From an uncultured Lachnospiraceae bacterium (GTDB taxonomy: Bacteria > Bacillota > Clostridia > Lachnospirales > Lachnospiraceae): 13,472 nt of DNA. Under the pieces are notes generated by a model. The model had not been told where the DNA came from. It searched no databases and saw only the letters and a program-made list of their open reading frames with translations. Position numbers and translations under genes: made by a program. The first letter of the stretch is position 1. Every line of letters begins with the position of its first letter. Shown here piece by piece: positions 1 to 6,336 of the stretch. The stretch lies in NCBI GenBank assembly GCA_946406305.1, contig CAMJKC010000029.1:1-13472 (forward strand), read 5' to 3'.

Positions 1-408
1 TTTAAGATAAGAAGAATTTGGTCTATTTTCTATAAGTGACATCATTTCATATTTATCATACCCATAAACTTCTGACAATGCATTGCAAGTTGCTTCAAAA
101 TAATTTTTCTTGTCTGACAATATAATTTTTGGGTCTATTATTAAATTATATGTCTTTACTGAAGTTGCAAGGAGTTTTTTGTTAGTGTCATATATATCTC
201 CTCTTTTTGCTTCAATTATCTGCGAATTGTAACTCACCTGTCTCTGTGATAATACAATTTTATTATACTCCTCTCCTCTAAATATAACAATTGTATATAA
301 ATAAACTCCTAAAAAAACAAAAATTATTGCTATCAAAAAAGTCACAAGCAATAATCTTTTTTTTATACTCTTATTGTAATTTTCTAAATCTTTATCTGAT
401 GGTATCAT
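1..408 (-). CDS. Class B penicillin-binding protein (FtsI/SpoVD type), N-terminal part
   Basis: This is the first 136 codons of a septal peptidoglycan transpeptidase; the rest lies beyond the left edge. The start is ATG at 408, preceded by AAGG, and it overlaps the ftsL-like stop by 17 nt. Visible are a short basic cytoplasmic tail (residues 1-19), one membrane anchor (about 20-43), and then the start of the PBP dimerisation domain with the family signature EAKRGDIYDTN...LLATS at about 66-82. The catalytic SxxK, SxN and KTG motifs would be outside the window. FtsI/PBP2x follows ftsL in the dcw cluster, and SpoVD is its sporulation paralogue; the fragment cannot separate them. In the membrane it would cross-link glycan strands at the division septum together with FtsL and FtsW. 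The class B PBP identity is solid; the exact paralogue is open. Confidence 0.88.
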   Translation of the reverse strand, partial: MIPSDKDLENYNKSIKKRLLLVTFLIAIIFVFLGVYLYTIVIFRGEEYNKIVLSQRQVSYNSQIIEAKRGDIYDTNKKLLATSVKTYNLIIDPKIILSDKKNYFEATCNALSEVYGYDKYEMMSLIENRPNSSYLK

Positions 409-829
409 ACTGCCTTACATAACCAACATTTGTTTTGTCATAGTATATTATATTTTCTTCGCTCGGCATAAACATAGATAATCTCAAATATGCCACATTT
501 TTTACATAGTCTTTATCTATCATATTTGATATATCTTCCATCAAAATTTTATTTTTTGCTTTTATTCCCTCAAGTTCTGCTTCAAGCCTAATTTCCATTC
601 TATTTTTATTATTTAACACTACATTACAAGTTATGGCGCTAAATGCAACAAATACAAAATAGCAAAAGAATAATGAGGCTATAAATACAAGAAAGACATC
701 AAAAATTTTTAATATCTTTTTTTTCTTTTTTTCCATCCTTATGAATTTGTTTTTATTATAAACTAATTCTTCAAATCGGTTTACACTAAAAAATTTTTTT
801 TGCTCATATGGCCAATTGATAGCATTCAT
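392..829 (-). CDS. ftsL: FtsL-like septum formation protein
   Basis: This is a 145-residue bitopic membrane protein. It has a basic cytoplasmic N-terminus with a Lys cluster at 34-38, one transmembrane helix at about 42-66, and an external segment starting with a charged heptad-like stretch, as expected of the FtsL coiled coil. FtsL is poorly conserved, so the call rests on topology, size and position between rsmH and a class B PBP, where ftsL normally lies. It would pair with DivIC/FtsB and activate septal peptidoglycan synthesis. The frame is open up to a TTG at 847, but the ATG at 829 is preferred: AAAGGA sits 9 nt upstream and the ATG follows the rsmH stop by 4 nt. No cysteine or enzymatic motif is evident. 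Confidence 0.75.
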   Translation of the reverse strand: MNAINWPYEQKKFFSVNRFEELVYNKNKFIRMEKKKKKILKIFDVFLVFIASLFFCYFVFVAFSAITCNVVLNNKNRMEIRLEAELEGIKAKNKILMEDISNMIDKDYVKNVAYLRLSMFMPSEENIIYYDKTNVGYVRQYDTIR

Positions 830-833
830 ATTT

Positions 834-1748
834 TTATATCCTTTCAAATATTCTTAATTTTGCACTATGTGCTCTATTATTATTTAATAATTCTTCTTCG
901 CTTGGGATTATGACTTTTTTGTTTATGATTTTGCCTTTACTTACTTTATGGCATACACAAGGCATATTTTTTGGACAAGTACAAGGATTTTCATATTCCT
1001 TAAATTTATTTTTTACTATCCTATCTTCAAGTGAATGAAAACTTATAACAGATATTCTCCCACCTTTTTTTAAATGTTCTACTGATTTATCAAGCGATTT
1101 TTCTAATACATTTAATTCGTCATTTACATATATCCTCAAAGCCTGAAAAGTTCTCTTCGCTGGGTGCTTATCTTGAAATTTTCTTGGTATGGCAAATTTT
1201 ATAATCTCTGATAGCTGTGTAGTTTTAGTTATTTTATTTTTTTCTCTCTCTTCCACTATTCTTCTTGCTATACTTTTCGCAAATCTCTCTTCACCATATT
1301 TATATATTATCTCTTCTATGTCTTCATAACTAAATTCGTTCACTACCTTTAGGGCAGATAATTCTCTCTCTCTATCCATTCTCATATCAAGCACAGCTTC
1401 CTTGTTATATGAAAAACCTCTCTCTTTATCGTCAAACTGAAAACTTGATACCCCAAGGTCAAAATATATACCATCTACTAAATCTATATTTAAATTAGCT
1501 AATATTTCATTTATATTTTCAAAATTTGATTTTATTATTTTTTTATTTGTAAAATCTTTTAAATTTTCTTCTGCCCTCTCTATTGCATAGTCATCTTGAT
1601 CTATACCTATTAGCAGTCCTCCTTCTAATCTCTTCAAAACTTCCTTTGCATGTCCACCACCACACAATGTCATATCAATATATGTACCATCTTTTTTTAT
1701 ATTCAAACTATCTATTAACTCATTCAACAATACTGATATGTGTTCCAT
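834..1748 (-). CDS. rsmH: 16S rRNA (cytosine1402-N4)-methyltransferase RsmH
   Basis: The 304-aa protein has the usual RsmH length. SAM-binding motifs are clear: YIDMTLCGGGH (residues 23-33), GID at 48-50, DGIYFDLGVSS (92-102), then RGFSY and DMRMD (121-125). The substrate-domain motif HPAKRTFQALRIYVN is at 195-209, and GGRISVISFHSLEDR follows. Near the C-terminus is CTCPKNMPCVC, the Cys-rich tail common in clostridial RsmH. RsmH methylates N4 of C1402 in 16S rRNA near the ribosomal P site. The ATG overlaps the mraZ stop as TAATG, implying translational coupling, and AGGA lies 5 nt upstream. The gene is second in the dcw operon. Confidence 0.98.
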   Translation of the reverse strand: MEHISVLLNELIDSLNIKKDGTYIDMTLCGGGHAKEVLKRLEGGLLIGIDQDDYAIERAEENLKDFTNKKIIKSNFENINEILANLNIDLVDGIYFDLGVSSFQFDDKERGFSYNKEAVLDMRMDRERELSALKVVNEFSYEDIEEIIYKYGEERFAKSIARRIVEEREKNKITKTTQLSEIIKFAIPRKFQDKHPAKRTFQALRIYVNDELNVLEKSLDKSVEHLKKGGRISVISFHSLEDRIVKNKFKEYENPCTCPKNMPCVCHKVSKGKIINKKVIIPSEEELLNNNRAHSAKLRIFERI

Positions 1749-2173
1749 TATATTCCTAAACCTTCCATATCTTTTGAAAGTTTTTCATAATCACTAAAGT
1801 CATTTTTACTTTCCCACATACTCTTGTCCCAAACTTCTATATGGTCTCCAACACCAACAAACATAACATCTTGAATTAAATTTGCATTTTTTCTAAGTGT
1901 AATAGGTATTAAAATTCTTCCTTGCTTATCTGGCTCACACATATCACTACTTCCAAGTGTAAATCTTTTCAAAACTCTCGCTCTCTCATCAGTATATGGC
2001 AATTCATTTAATTTGTTTTTTAATTTATCCCAATCTTCTTTATCATAAATTGACAAACAGCCATCAAGACTTCTTGTTATAACAAAACCCTCACCAAGTA
2101 AATTTCTAAATTTATTTGGTATTGTAATTCGACCTTTAATATCAATTGTGTGTTCAAATTGTCCTACAAACAT
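1748..2173 (-). CDS. mraZ: Transcriptional regulator MraZ
   Basis: This 141-aa protein has two tandem SpoVT/AbrB-type DNA-binding halves. The first opens with MFVGQFEHTIDIKGRITIPNKFR (residues 1-23, given here in words as the family's N-terminal signature with the conserved DxKGR), and the second has the matching PDKQGRILIP at about 82-91. MraZ is a ring-forming repressor or activator of its own dcw operon and binds spaced direct repeats upstream of its gene. Such repeats are present here at 2227-2246. The start is fixed by the conserved N-terminus, yet the bases upstream of the ATG are almost pure A/T with no Shine-Dalgarno match, which is unusual here. It is first in the operon and overlaps rsmH by one base. 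Confidence 0.98.
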   Translation of the reverse strand: MFVGQFEHTIDIKGRITIPNKFRNLLGEGFVITRSLDGCLSIYDKEDWDKLKNKLNELPYTDERARVLKRFTLGSSDMCEPDKQGRILIPITLRKNANLIQDVMFVGVGDHIEVWDKSMWESKNDFSDYEKLSKDMEGLGI

Positions 2174-2226
2174 AATTTTTTATAATAAGTGCAAAATAGA
2201 ACTATTTTGTAATAAACAAAATATTT

Positions 2227-2246
2227 TGACACTTTTTGACACTTTT
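2227..2246 (-). promoter_or_regulatory. Probable MraZ operator: two tandem 10-bp repeats
   Basis: Two perfect, directly adjacent copies of a 10-mer lie at 2227-2236 and 2237-2246; on the mraZ strand each reads AAAAGTGTCA. One helical turn between copies is the arrangement MraZ uses to contact its boxes in other bacteria, and the AAAGTG core resembles the box I recall for Mollicutes MraZ. The repeats lie about +10 to +29 from the predicted start site, well placed for autorepression. The repeat is seen directly; the role is inferred from position. Confidence 0.7.
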
Positions 2247-2262
2247 ATTCATTTTTTACTAT

Positions 2263-2290
2263 ATTTTAGCATATTTTAGGGAATTGTCAA
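2263..2290 (-). promoter_or_regulatory. Sigma-A promoter of the mraZ/dcw operon
   Basis: On the minus strand a consensus -35 TTGACA (2290-2285) is followed after 16 nt by TAAAAT (2268-2263), one mismatch from TATAAT. The start site would be near 2256, giving an A/U-rich leader of roughly 80 nt before the mraZ ATG. Confidence 0.8.
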
Positions 2291-2391
2291 CAGATTTTTT
2301 AGAATTTACAAAAATAAGGTAAAAAGCACATTTTTTATGCATAAATTCAAAATTATTGTAATAAATGAACCATTTCTTATTTAAAATGCAC

Positions 2392-2423
2392 AAAAAAAAG
2401 AGCACATATTTCTATGGCTCTTT
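2392..2423 (-). terminator. Rho-independent terminator after the rhomboid/derlin-like gene
   Basis: On the minus strand the stem AAAGAGC (2423-2417) pairs with GCTCTTT (2403-2397). The inner CATA/TATG bases extend it around a GAAA loop with one bulged base, and a run of eight T follows. It sits 46 nt past the stop of the gene ending at 2469 and insulates that gene from the mraZ promoter. Confidence 0.85.
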
Positions 2424-2468
2424 AAACTTTTTTATTATTTTTATATAAACCTTCGTGTCAAGATTTTT

Positions 2469-3116
2469 TTAACGACCTTTTAAACTATTTATGAAATTTT
2501 TAAATGAATATCTATCTGTGAGTAAAATAAAACAAGTTATATTTAATGCGACAGCTATGATGCTCGCTTTATCACTTAACGATGCCATTGTAAACATAAA
2601 TAGATACAATATTATCTCTATTACTGCTAAATATTTTGCTCTAATAGGAATAAAGAAAAACATAAGGAATGTAGTATCAGGAAATGTAAAAGCAAAACCT
2701 ATAAATATAGAGAATGCTAAATAGGTAGGCTCCATCATAAGAGGTCCAAAAAACAAATATGCCATTATACCTACTATGATGTAAAAAATAATTCCACCAA
2801 TTATATACAAATTAAATTTAAAATCACTCCATGCATATATTAAAGCAGTAGTAAAATTATAATAAATGTATATGCCAAACAGAGATAAAAATATGCTTAT
2901 TGAAACAAAGGGTGGATATATAATAAAAGTTAATGCTCTCCACAACTCTCCAGACAATAACCTTCCTATGTCAAGAGAAAACCTCGCATAATAAAACATA
3001 GGATTGACAGTTATGACCAAAAGACCAAAAACATATATCACTGCCATATATTTATTTAAATCTCTTATTGCATATCTTGAAAATCTTCTTTCTAAATTAT
3101 AATAAATTTTATTCAT
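2469..3116 (-). CDS. Rhomboid/derlin-like polytopic membrane protein
   Basis: This is a 215-aa integral membrane protein with about five to six hydrophobic helices. The N-terminal pattern RRFSRYAIRDLNKYM, then a helix, then SGELWRALTFIIYPP, resembles the first helix and L1-loop 'WR' motif of the rhomboid superfamily. It matches a family common in Lachnospiraceae and usually annotated as hypothetical or derlin-like. I see no GxSx serine motif and no membrane His partner, so proteolysis is not supported; a non-catalytic derlin-type or unknown membrane role is more likely. The start is ATG at 3116 with AGGGAG about 7 nt upstream. It is monocistronic, with an extended -10 promoter at 3171-3176 and a terminator at 2392-2423. 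Confidence is high for the gene and moderate for the family. Confidence 0.7.
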   Translation of the reverse strand: MNKIYYNLERRFSRYAIRDLNKYMAVIYVFGLLVITVNPMFYYARFSLDIGRLLSGELWRALTFIIYPPFVSISIFLSLFGIYIYYNFTTALIYAWSDFKFNLYIIGGIIFYIIVGIMAYLFFGPLMMEPTYLAFSIFIGFAFTFPDTTFLMFFFIPIRAKYLAVIEIILYLFMFTMASLSDKASIIAVALNITCFILLTDRYSFKNFINSLKGR

Positions 3117-3170
3117 TTTTTTCTCCCTGTTTTTACCTTATTTATTTTTCACTCATCATTATGACAATTT

Positions 3171-3176
3171 ATTATA
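3171..3176 (-). promoter_or_regulatory. Extended -10 promoter for the rhomboid/derlin-like gene
   Basis: The minus strand reads TGCTATAAT, a perfect -10 with the TGn extension and no good -35. It lies back to back with the plus-strand promoter at 3195-3203; 21 nt separate the two TATAAT boxes. Confidence 0.65.
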
Positions 3177-3194
3177 GCATAAAAAATAAAAATA

Positions 3195-3203
3195 TGTTAT
3201 AAT
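3195..3203 (+). promoter_or_regulatory. Extended -10 promoter for the small Lys-rich membrane protein
   Basis: TGTTATAAT is a perfect -10 with the TGn extension. No convincing -35 is present, which the extension can compensate. The AAGGAGG RBS and ATG at 3226 follow, giving a short leader of about 15 nt. Confidence 0.7.
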
Positions 3204-3225
3204 AAAAAGACTTAAGGAGGATATT

Positions 3226-3633
3226 ATGAAAAAGAGTACTTTTTTTACAATATTTACATTTGCAACTCTTGGTGCCTTTGCATATGTAATAAATGACTTT
3301 ATTAAAAATGATGAATTTTCAGAAGATACAATTGACCAATACTACAATATGATTAAAAATGCTAAATCTGTTGGTAGCGATGTAAAAAGAACTTATACTT
3401 CTCTTGGAGATAAAAACAAATTTCAAAAATCTACTAAAACCCTCGGGGCTAATACAAAAAAACTTTACAACAGTGGTATTTCTCTTGTAAAAGGTGCTGG
3501 TAGTGATATCTATGCACACTTCGCTGATAAATTCAATCAAATAGAAGAAAAGGACAAAAAGAAAATTAATAAGCCTTCAGCAAAAGAAATTAAAAAACCA
3601 ACTAAATCAAAGACTACTAAATTAAAAAAATAA
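3226..3633 (+). CDS. Small membrane-anchored Lys-rich protein, function unknown
   Basis: This 135-aa protein belongs to no family I recognise. Residues 4-25 form one hydrophobic N-terminal helix after KK, either a membrane anchor or a signal peptide without a clear cleavage site. The middle (about 27-105) is polar and helical in character, rich in Asp, Lys, Ser and Tyr. The last 27 residues are strongly basic and low in complexity, with repeated KKP/KPT/KSK patterns ending in KLKK, suggesting a disordered tail contacting acidic polymer, membrane or nucleic acid. Expression signals are excellent: extended -10 at 3195-3203 and a perfect AAGGAGG 6 nt before the ATG. It is monocistronic and converges with the truB-ribF fusion 12 nt away. 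Coding status is well supported; function is not assigned. Confidence 0.8.
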   Translation: MKKSTFFTIFTFATLGAFAYVINDFIKNDEFSEDTIDQYYNMIKNAKSVGSDVKRTYTSLGDKNKFQKSTKTLGANTKKLYNSGISLVKGAGSDIYAHFADKFNQIEEKDKKKINKPSAKEIKKPTKSKTTKLKK

Positions 3634-3645
3634 TTATAGCATCTT

Positions 3646-4941
3646 TTATAATTTTATTATTTTTCTATCAACAAGATGCTCTACTATATTTACCAATCCA
3701 TCATTCATCAACTTTTTAATTAAAGTTGATGATATTTTTTTTTCTTTTAATTCTTCACTATCAACCTTAAGTGCATTTTCTACGGCTGTAAATTCATCTT
3801 TAGTTAAACATTCTGTTATTTTTACAGTTTTTACAACTTCTATATTTATATCACACTCTTTAGATATTCTCTTTAAATCAGTTATATGACACTCTCCACC
3901 TTTACCAAAAGAACAATCTTCTCCAACTACTATATACTTTGACCTTATCTGATTTTTTAATATGTCATATACAAAGTCCTCTCCCTTCATATTTTTCGTC
4001 TCATCATTCATTGGAAAATATAAAACTTTATCTACCCCCATACTCTTCATATAAGACATCTGCTGTTCCCTCGTAACTATATTATTGTATTCATTATTAA
4101 TATTTACAACCAGTGCTACAGAAATTAAGCCTTTTTCTTTTGCTATTTCTACCATCTTCTTTATTATTTTTTTGTGCCCTATATGCATCGTTTCAAACTT
4201 ACCAAAAGTCACTACACTATCTTTGCCTGTATATAGAGCAGGCTTTATAAATGAAAAATTATTTTCAATAAATTTCTTTTCAATTTCTTCTATCGTATTA
4301 GAATCTTCTATTGAAAATCCACCAGTCTTAGTCCTTATAAGTTCACCCATACAAGATGGAATATTTAACACTTCCCCAATATCTTTACAAAGTGTTCTTA
4401 TATATGTTCCCTTCCCACATGAGATTTTTAATTTATAAGTTTCGTATATATCTTTTCCTATATTTTTTTCATATCTATCTAATATATCTATACTATATAT
4501 GTCAATATGACATGGTTTTCTATCTATCACTTTACCACTTTTCGCTAGTTTCAACAAACTAACACCATTTATTTTTTTTGAAGAATACATAGGAGGAATT
4601 TGATTATACCCACCTATGAATTTTTTTATTGCATTTTTTACATCTTCAAAATCTACTCTCTTTATATTTTTTTCTACTATAACACCTGTATCATCTTCCG
4701 TATCTGTCGCTATTCCTAAAACCATTTCTGCAATATATTCTTTTTTACTATCCATCAATATATTTTGCATAGAACAGGCATTTCCTACTAAACAGACTAA
4801 TAAGCCTTCCGCGTCTATATCAAGTGTCCCTGTATGCCCTATTTTTTTTACACTTAAAATTTTTCTAACTGCAGATATAGCCTTAAAACTCGTTATTCCT
4901 TTGTCTTTATTGATAAGAACTATCCCATTTATATTATTCAT
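3646..4941 (-). CDS. truB: TruB tRNA pseudouridine-55 synthase fused to a RibF-type FAD synthetase domain
   Basis: This is one open frame of 431 codons. Residues 1 to about 225 are TruB, which makes pseudouridine-55 in the tRNA T loop; GHTGTLD at 35-41 holds the catalytic Asp41, and KISCGKGTYIRTL is at 172-184. TruB's usual C-terminal PUA-like part is absent. From about 240 the frame continues as the RibF nucleotidyltransferase (FMN adenylyltransferase) domain: FGKFETMHIGH at 246-256 with the HxGH motif, GEDFVYDIL, VVGEDCSFGKG, and ISST at 403-406. The protein ends without the riboflavin kinase domain. RibF usually has FD in that first motif; here it is FE. truB and ribF are normally adjacent, so this looks like in-frame fusion plus domain loss. 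ATG 4941 is preferred over GTG 4953; it overlaps nrnA by 8 nt. It is last in the operon. Confidence 0.92.
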   Translation of the reverse strand: MNNINGIVLINKDKGITSFKAISAVRKILSVKKIGHTGTLDIDAEGLLVCLVGNACSMQNILMDSKKEYIAEMVLGIATDTEDDTGVIVEKNIKRVDFEDVKNAIKKFIGGYNQIPPMYSSKKINGVSLLKLAKSGKVIDRKPCHIDIYSIDILDRYEKNIGKDIYETYKLKISCGKGTYIRTLCKDIGEVLNIPSCMGELIRTKTGGFSIEDSNTIEEIEKKFIENNFSFIKPALYTGKDSVVTFGKFETMHIGHKKIIKKMVEIAKEKGLISVALVVNINNEYNNIVTREQQMSYMKSMGVDKVLYFPMNDETKNMKGEDFVYDILKNQIRSKYIVVGEDCSFGKGGECHITDLKRISKECDINIEVVKTVKITECLTKDEFTAVENALKVDSEELKEKKISSTLIKKLMNDGLVNIVEHLVDRKIIKL

Positions 4942-5890
4942 TAAAAATCTCACTTATATTTTCAGATAAAAATTTTTCTATTTCTTCTATACTCATCTTC
5001 AATGTAAACCCTGCAGCTTTCTTATGTCCTCCACCACCATATTTCTTTGAAAAGTCAGCACAATTTATCTTCTCTCCATTACTTCTTAAACTTATTTTAT
5101 ATATATTAACTCCAATTTCATATGCAAATACTGCTATATCTATCCCTATTGTTTCTCTCATATAACCTACAACCATATCAATATCTCTATTGTCAAGCGA
5201 TAAACTATTAACTTCTTCTTTATTAGTCCAGCTAAAAAGCACTTTACCCTTACATAAAAACTTTGCCCTATTTATAATATTTGCTGTTATAACTTTTTGA
5301 TTAAATTTTTGTTTAAACATAGTAATGTCAAGAAGTTCTGAAAAATTTATCCCCTTGTCTATCAACTCAGAAACAATTATTAGTGTATTCTTATTTGTAT
5401 TGCTATATCTAAAAACTCCAGTGTCGTGAGCAATACCTACATATAAGCACTCTGCAACTTTTTTATCTATATATTTTTTATCAATATTTTTATATACTAA
5501 CTCCGAGGTCGCTGGTGCATTTTTATCTAAAATAATATTTTCACACTTTATATTATTAGTCTCGTGATGATCTATTATCATTATTTTTTTTGCTCTTTTT
5601 AAATAAATAGCAAAATCTTTTATCCTTTCTTCACTTCCACAATCACACACAATACATAAATCAAAATCTATTGCATCATTTAAGTCTTGGCTTATTTCCT
5701 TAAACCCTTCAAGTATATTAAATTTGTCACTTGCTTTTTCCAAATAAACTCTGACAAATTTATCATCATATTTGTTTTTAATGTAGTTATATAAACCTAA
5801 AGTCGAACCAATACAATCTCCATCTGGATTTATGTGCCCAAGTATACATATTTTTTTCGCTTCATCTATAAGCAAATCTAAATTCGTCAT
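4934..5890 (-). CDS. nrnA: DHH-family oligoribonuclease/pAp phosphatase NrnA
   Basis: The 318-aa protein carries the full DHH/DHHA1 pattern. It has GHINPDGDCIGS at 18-29, DCG at 83-85, DHH at 107-109, AHDTGVFRYS in the middle, and the C-terminal DHHA1 signature KKYGGGGHKKAAGF. These supply the two-metal site and the substrate-binding domain. NrnA degrades short RNA oligomers and dephosphorylates 3'-phosphoadenosine 5'-phosphate in the cytoplasm. All catalytic motifs look intact. It commonly precedes truB in Firmicutes, as here; rbfA, usually just upstream, has been replaced by cdd. The frame is open to a TTG at 5899, but AGGAG lies one base from that codon and 10 nt from the ATG at 5890, so the ATG is chosen; that leaves one base after the cdd stop. 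Confidence 0.95.
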   Translation of the reverse strand: MTNLDLLIDEAKKICILGHINPDGDCIGSTLGLYNYIKNKYDDKFVRVYLEKASDKFNILEGFKEISQDLNDAIDFDLCIVCDCGSEERIKDFAIYLKRAKKIMIIDHHETNNIKCENIILDKNAPATSELVYKNIDKKYIDKKVAECLYVGIAHDTGVFRYSNTNKNTLIIVSELIDKGINFSELLDITMFKQKFNQKVITANIINRAKFLCKGKVLFSWTNKEEVNSLSLDNRDIDMVVGYMRETIGIDIAVFAYEIGVNIYKISLRSNGEKINCADFSKKYGGGGHKKAAGFTLKMSIEEIEKFLSENISEIFNE

Positions 5891-5891
5891 A

Positions 5892-6323
5892 TTAGTCAAT
5901 CTCCTTTTTAGAAAAATACTTTGGAAGCAACTCCGACAATTTGATTATTTCATATTCATCTACACTATTCGCAAGTATGACTAAAAACTTCTCTGGCTCT
6001 GTAAACTCAACAAGTGCCTGCCTACATACACCGCAAGGAGGTGCTATAAAATAATTTTTTCCATCAACTCCACCCACAACAGCTATAGCTATAAAATCTC
6101 TCTCTCCTTCTGATACCGCTTTAAATAATGCAGTTCTCTCTGCACAGTTTGTTGGAGAAAATGCCGCATTTTCAATATTGCAACCTCTATAAACTTTACC
6201 ACTCTTTCCCAAAAGTGCAGCTCCTACTTTAAAATTTGAGTATGGGGTATAAGCAAATTCTCTTGCCTTAAATGCTTCATCTATCAATTTTTTTATCGTC
6301 TCTTTTTCTAAAATATTTTCCAT
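5892..6323 (-). CDS. cdd: Cytidine deaminase
   Basis: This 143-aa protein fits the homotetrameric, one-zinc-per-subunit cytidine deaminases. YTPYSNFKVGAAL is at 25-37. CNIENAAFSPTNCAERTA spans 48-65, with zinc ligand Cys60 and catalytic Glu62, and PPCGVCRQAL at 95-104 supplies Cys97 and Cys100. It hydrolyses cytidine or deoxycytidine to uridine or deoxyuridine in pyrimidine salvage. The start is ATG at 6323 with AAGGAG about 8 nt upstream. It follows holA by 13 nt and precedes nrnA by one base, so it is co-transcribed with them. In many Firmicutes cdd sits in the era neighbourhood instead; here it has been placed before nrnA-truB. Confidence 0.96.
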   Translation of the reverse strand: MENILEKETIKKLIDEAFKAREFAYTPYSNFKVGAALLGKSGKVYRGCNIENAAFSPTNCAERTALFKAVSEGERDFIAIAVVGGVDGKNYFIAPPCGVCRQALVEFTEPEKFLVILANSVDEYEIIKLSELLPKYFSKKEID

Positions 6324-6336
6324 TTATATTCTCCTT

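Noticed and set aside
2217..2228. CAAAATATTTTG palindrome next to the MraZ-like repeats as another operator
   Set aside because: It is A/T-rich and short; such palindromes are expected by chance at this composition.
2491..2724. Plus-strand open frame of 77 codons within the rhomboid/derlin-like gene
   Set aside because: It is fully antisense to a well-supported gene, has no RBS and shows no domain; AT-rich antisense frames arise by chance.
3632..3653. Palindrome AATTATA...TATAATT between the convergent genes as a bidirectional terminator
   Set aside because: The stem is entirely A/T and only 7 bp, and both flanks are AT-rich, so it is not distinguishable from background. Weak bidirectional activity remains possible.
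4085..4969. Three plus-strand open frames opposite the truB-ribF fusion
   Set aside because: Hydrophobic Phe/Ile/Ser-rich translations are reverse-strand artefacts of a Lys/Glu-rich gene; no RBS or promoter was seen.
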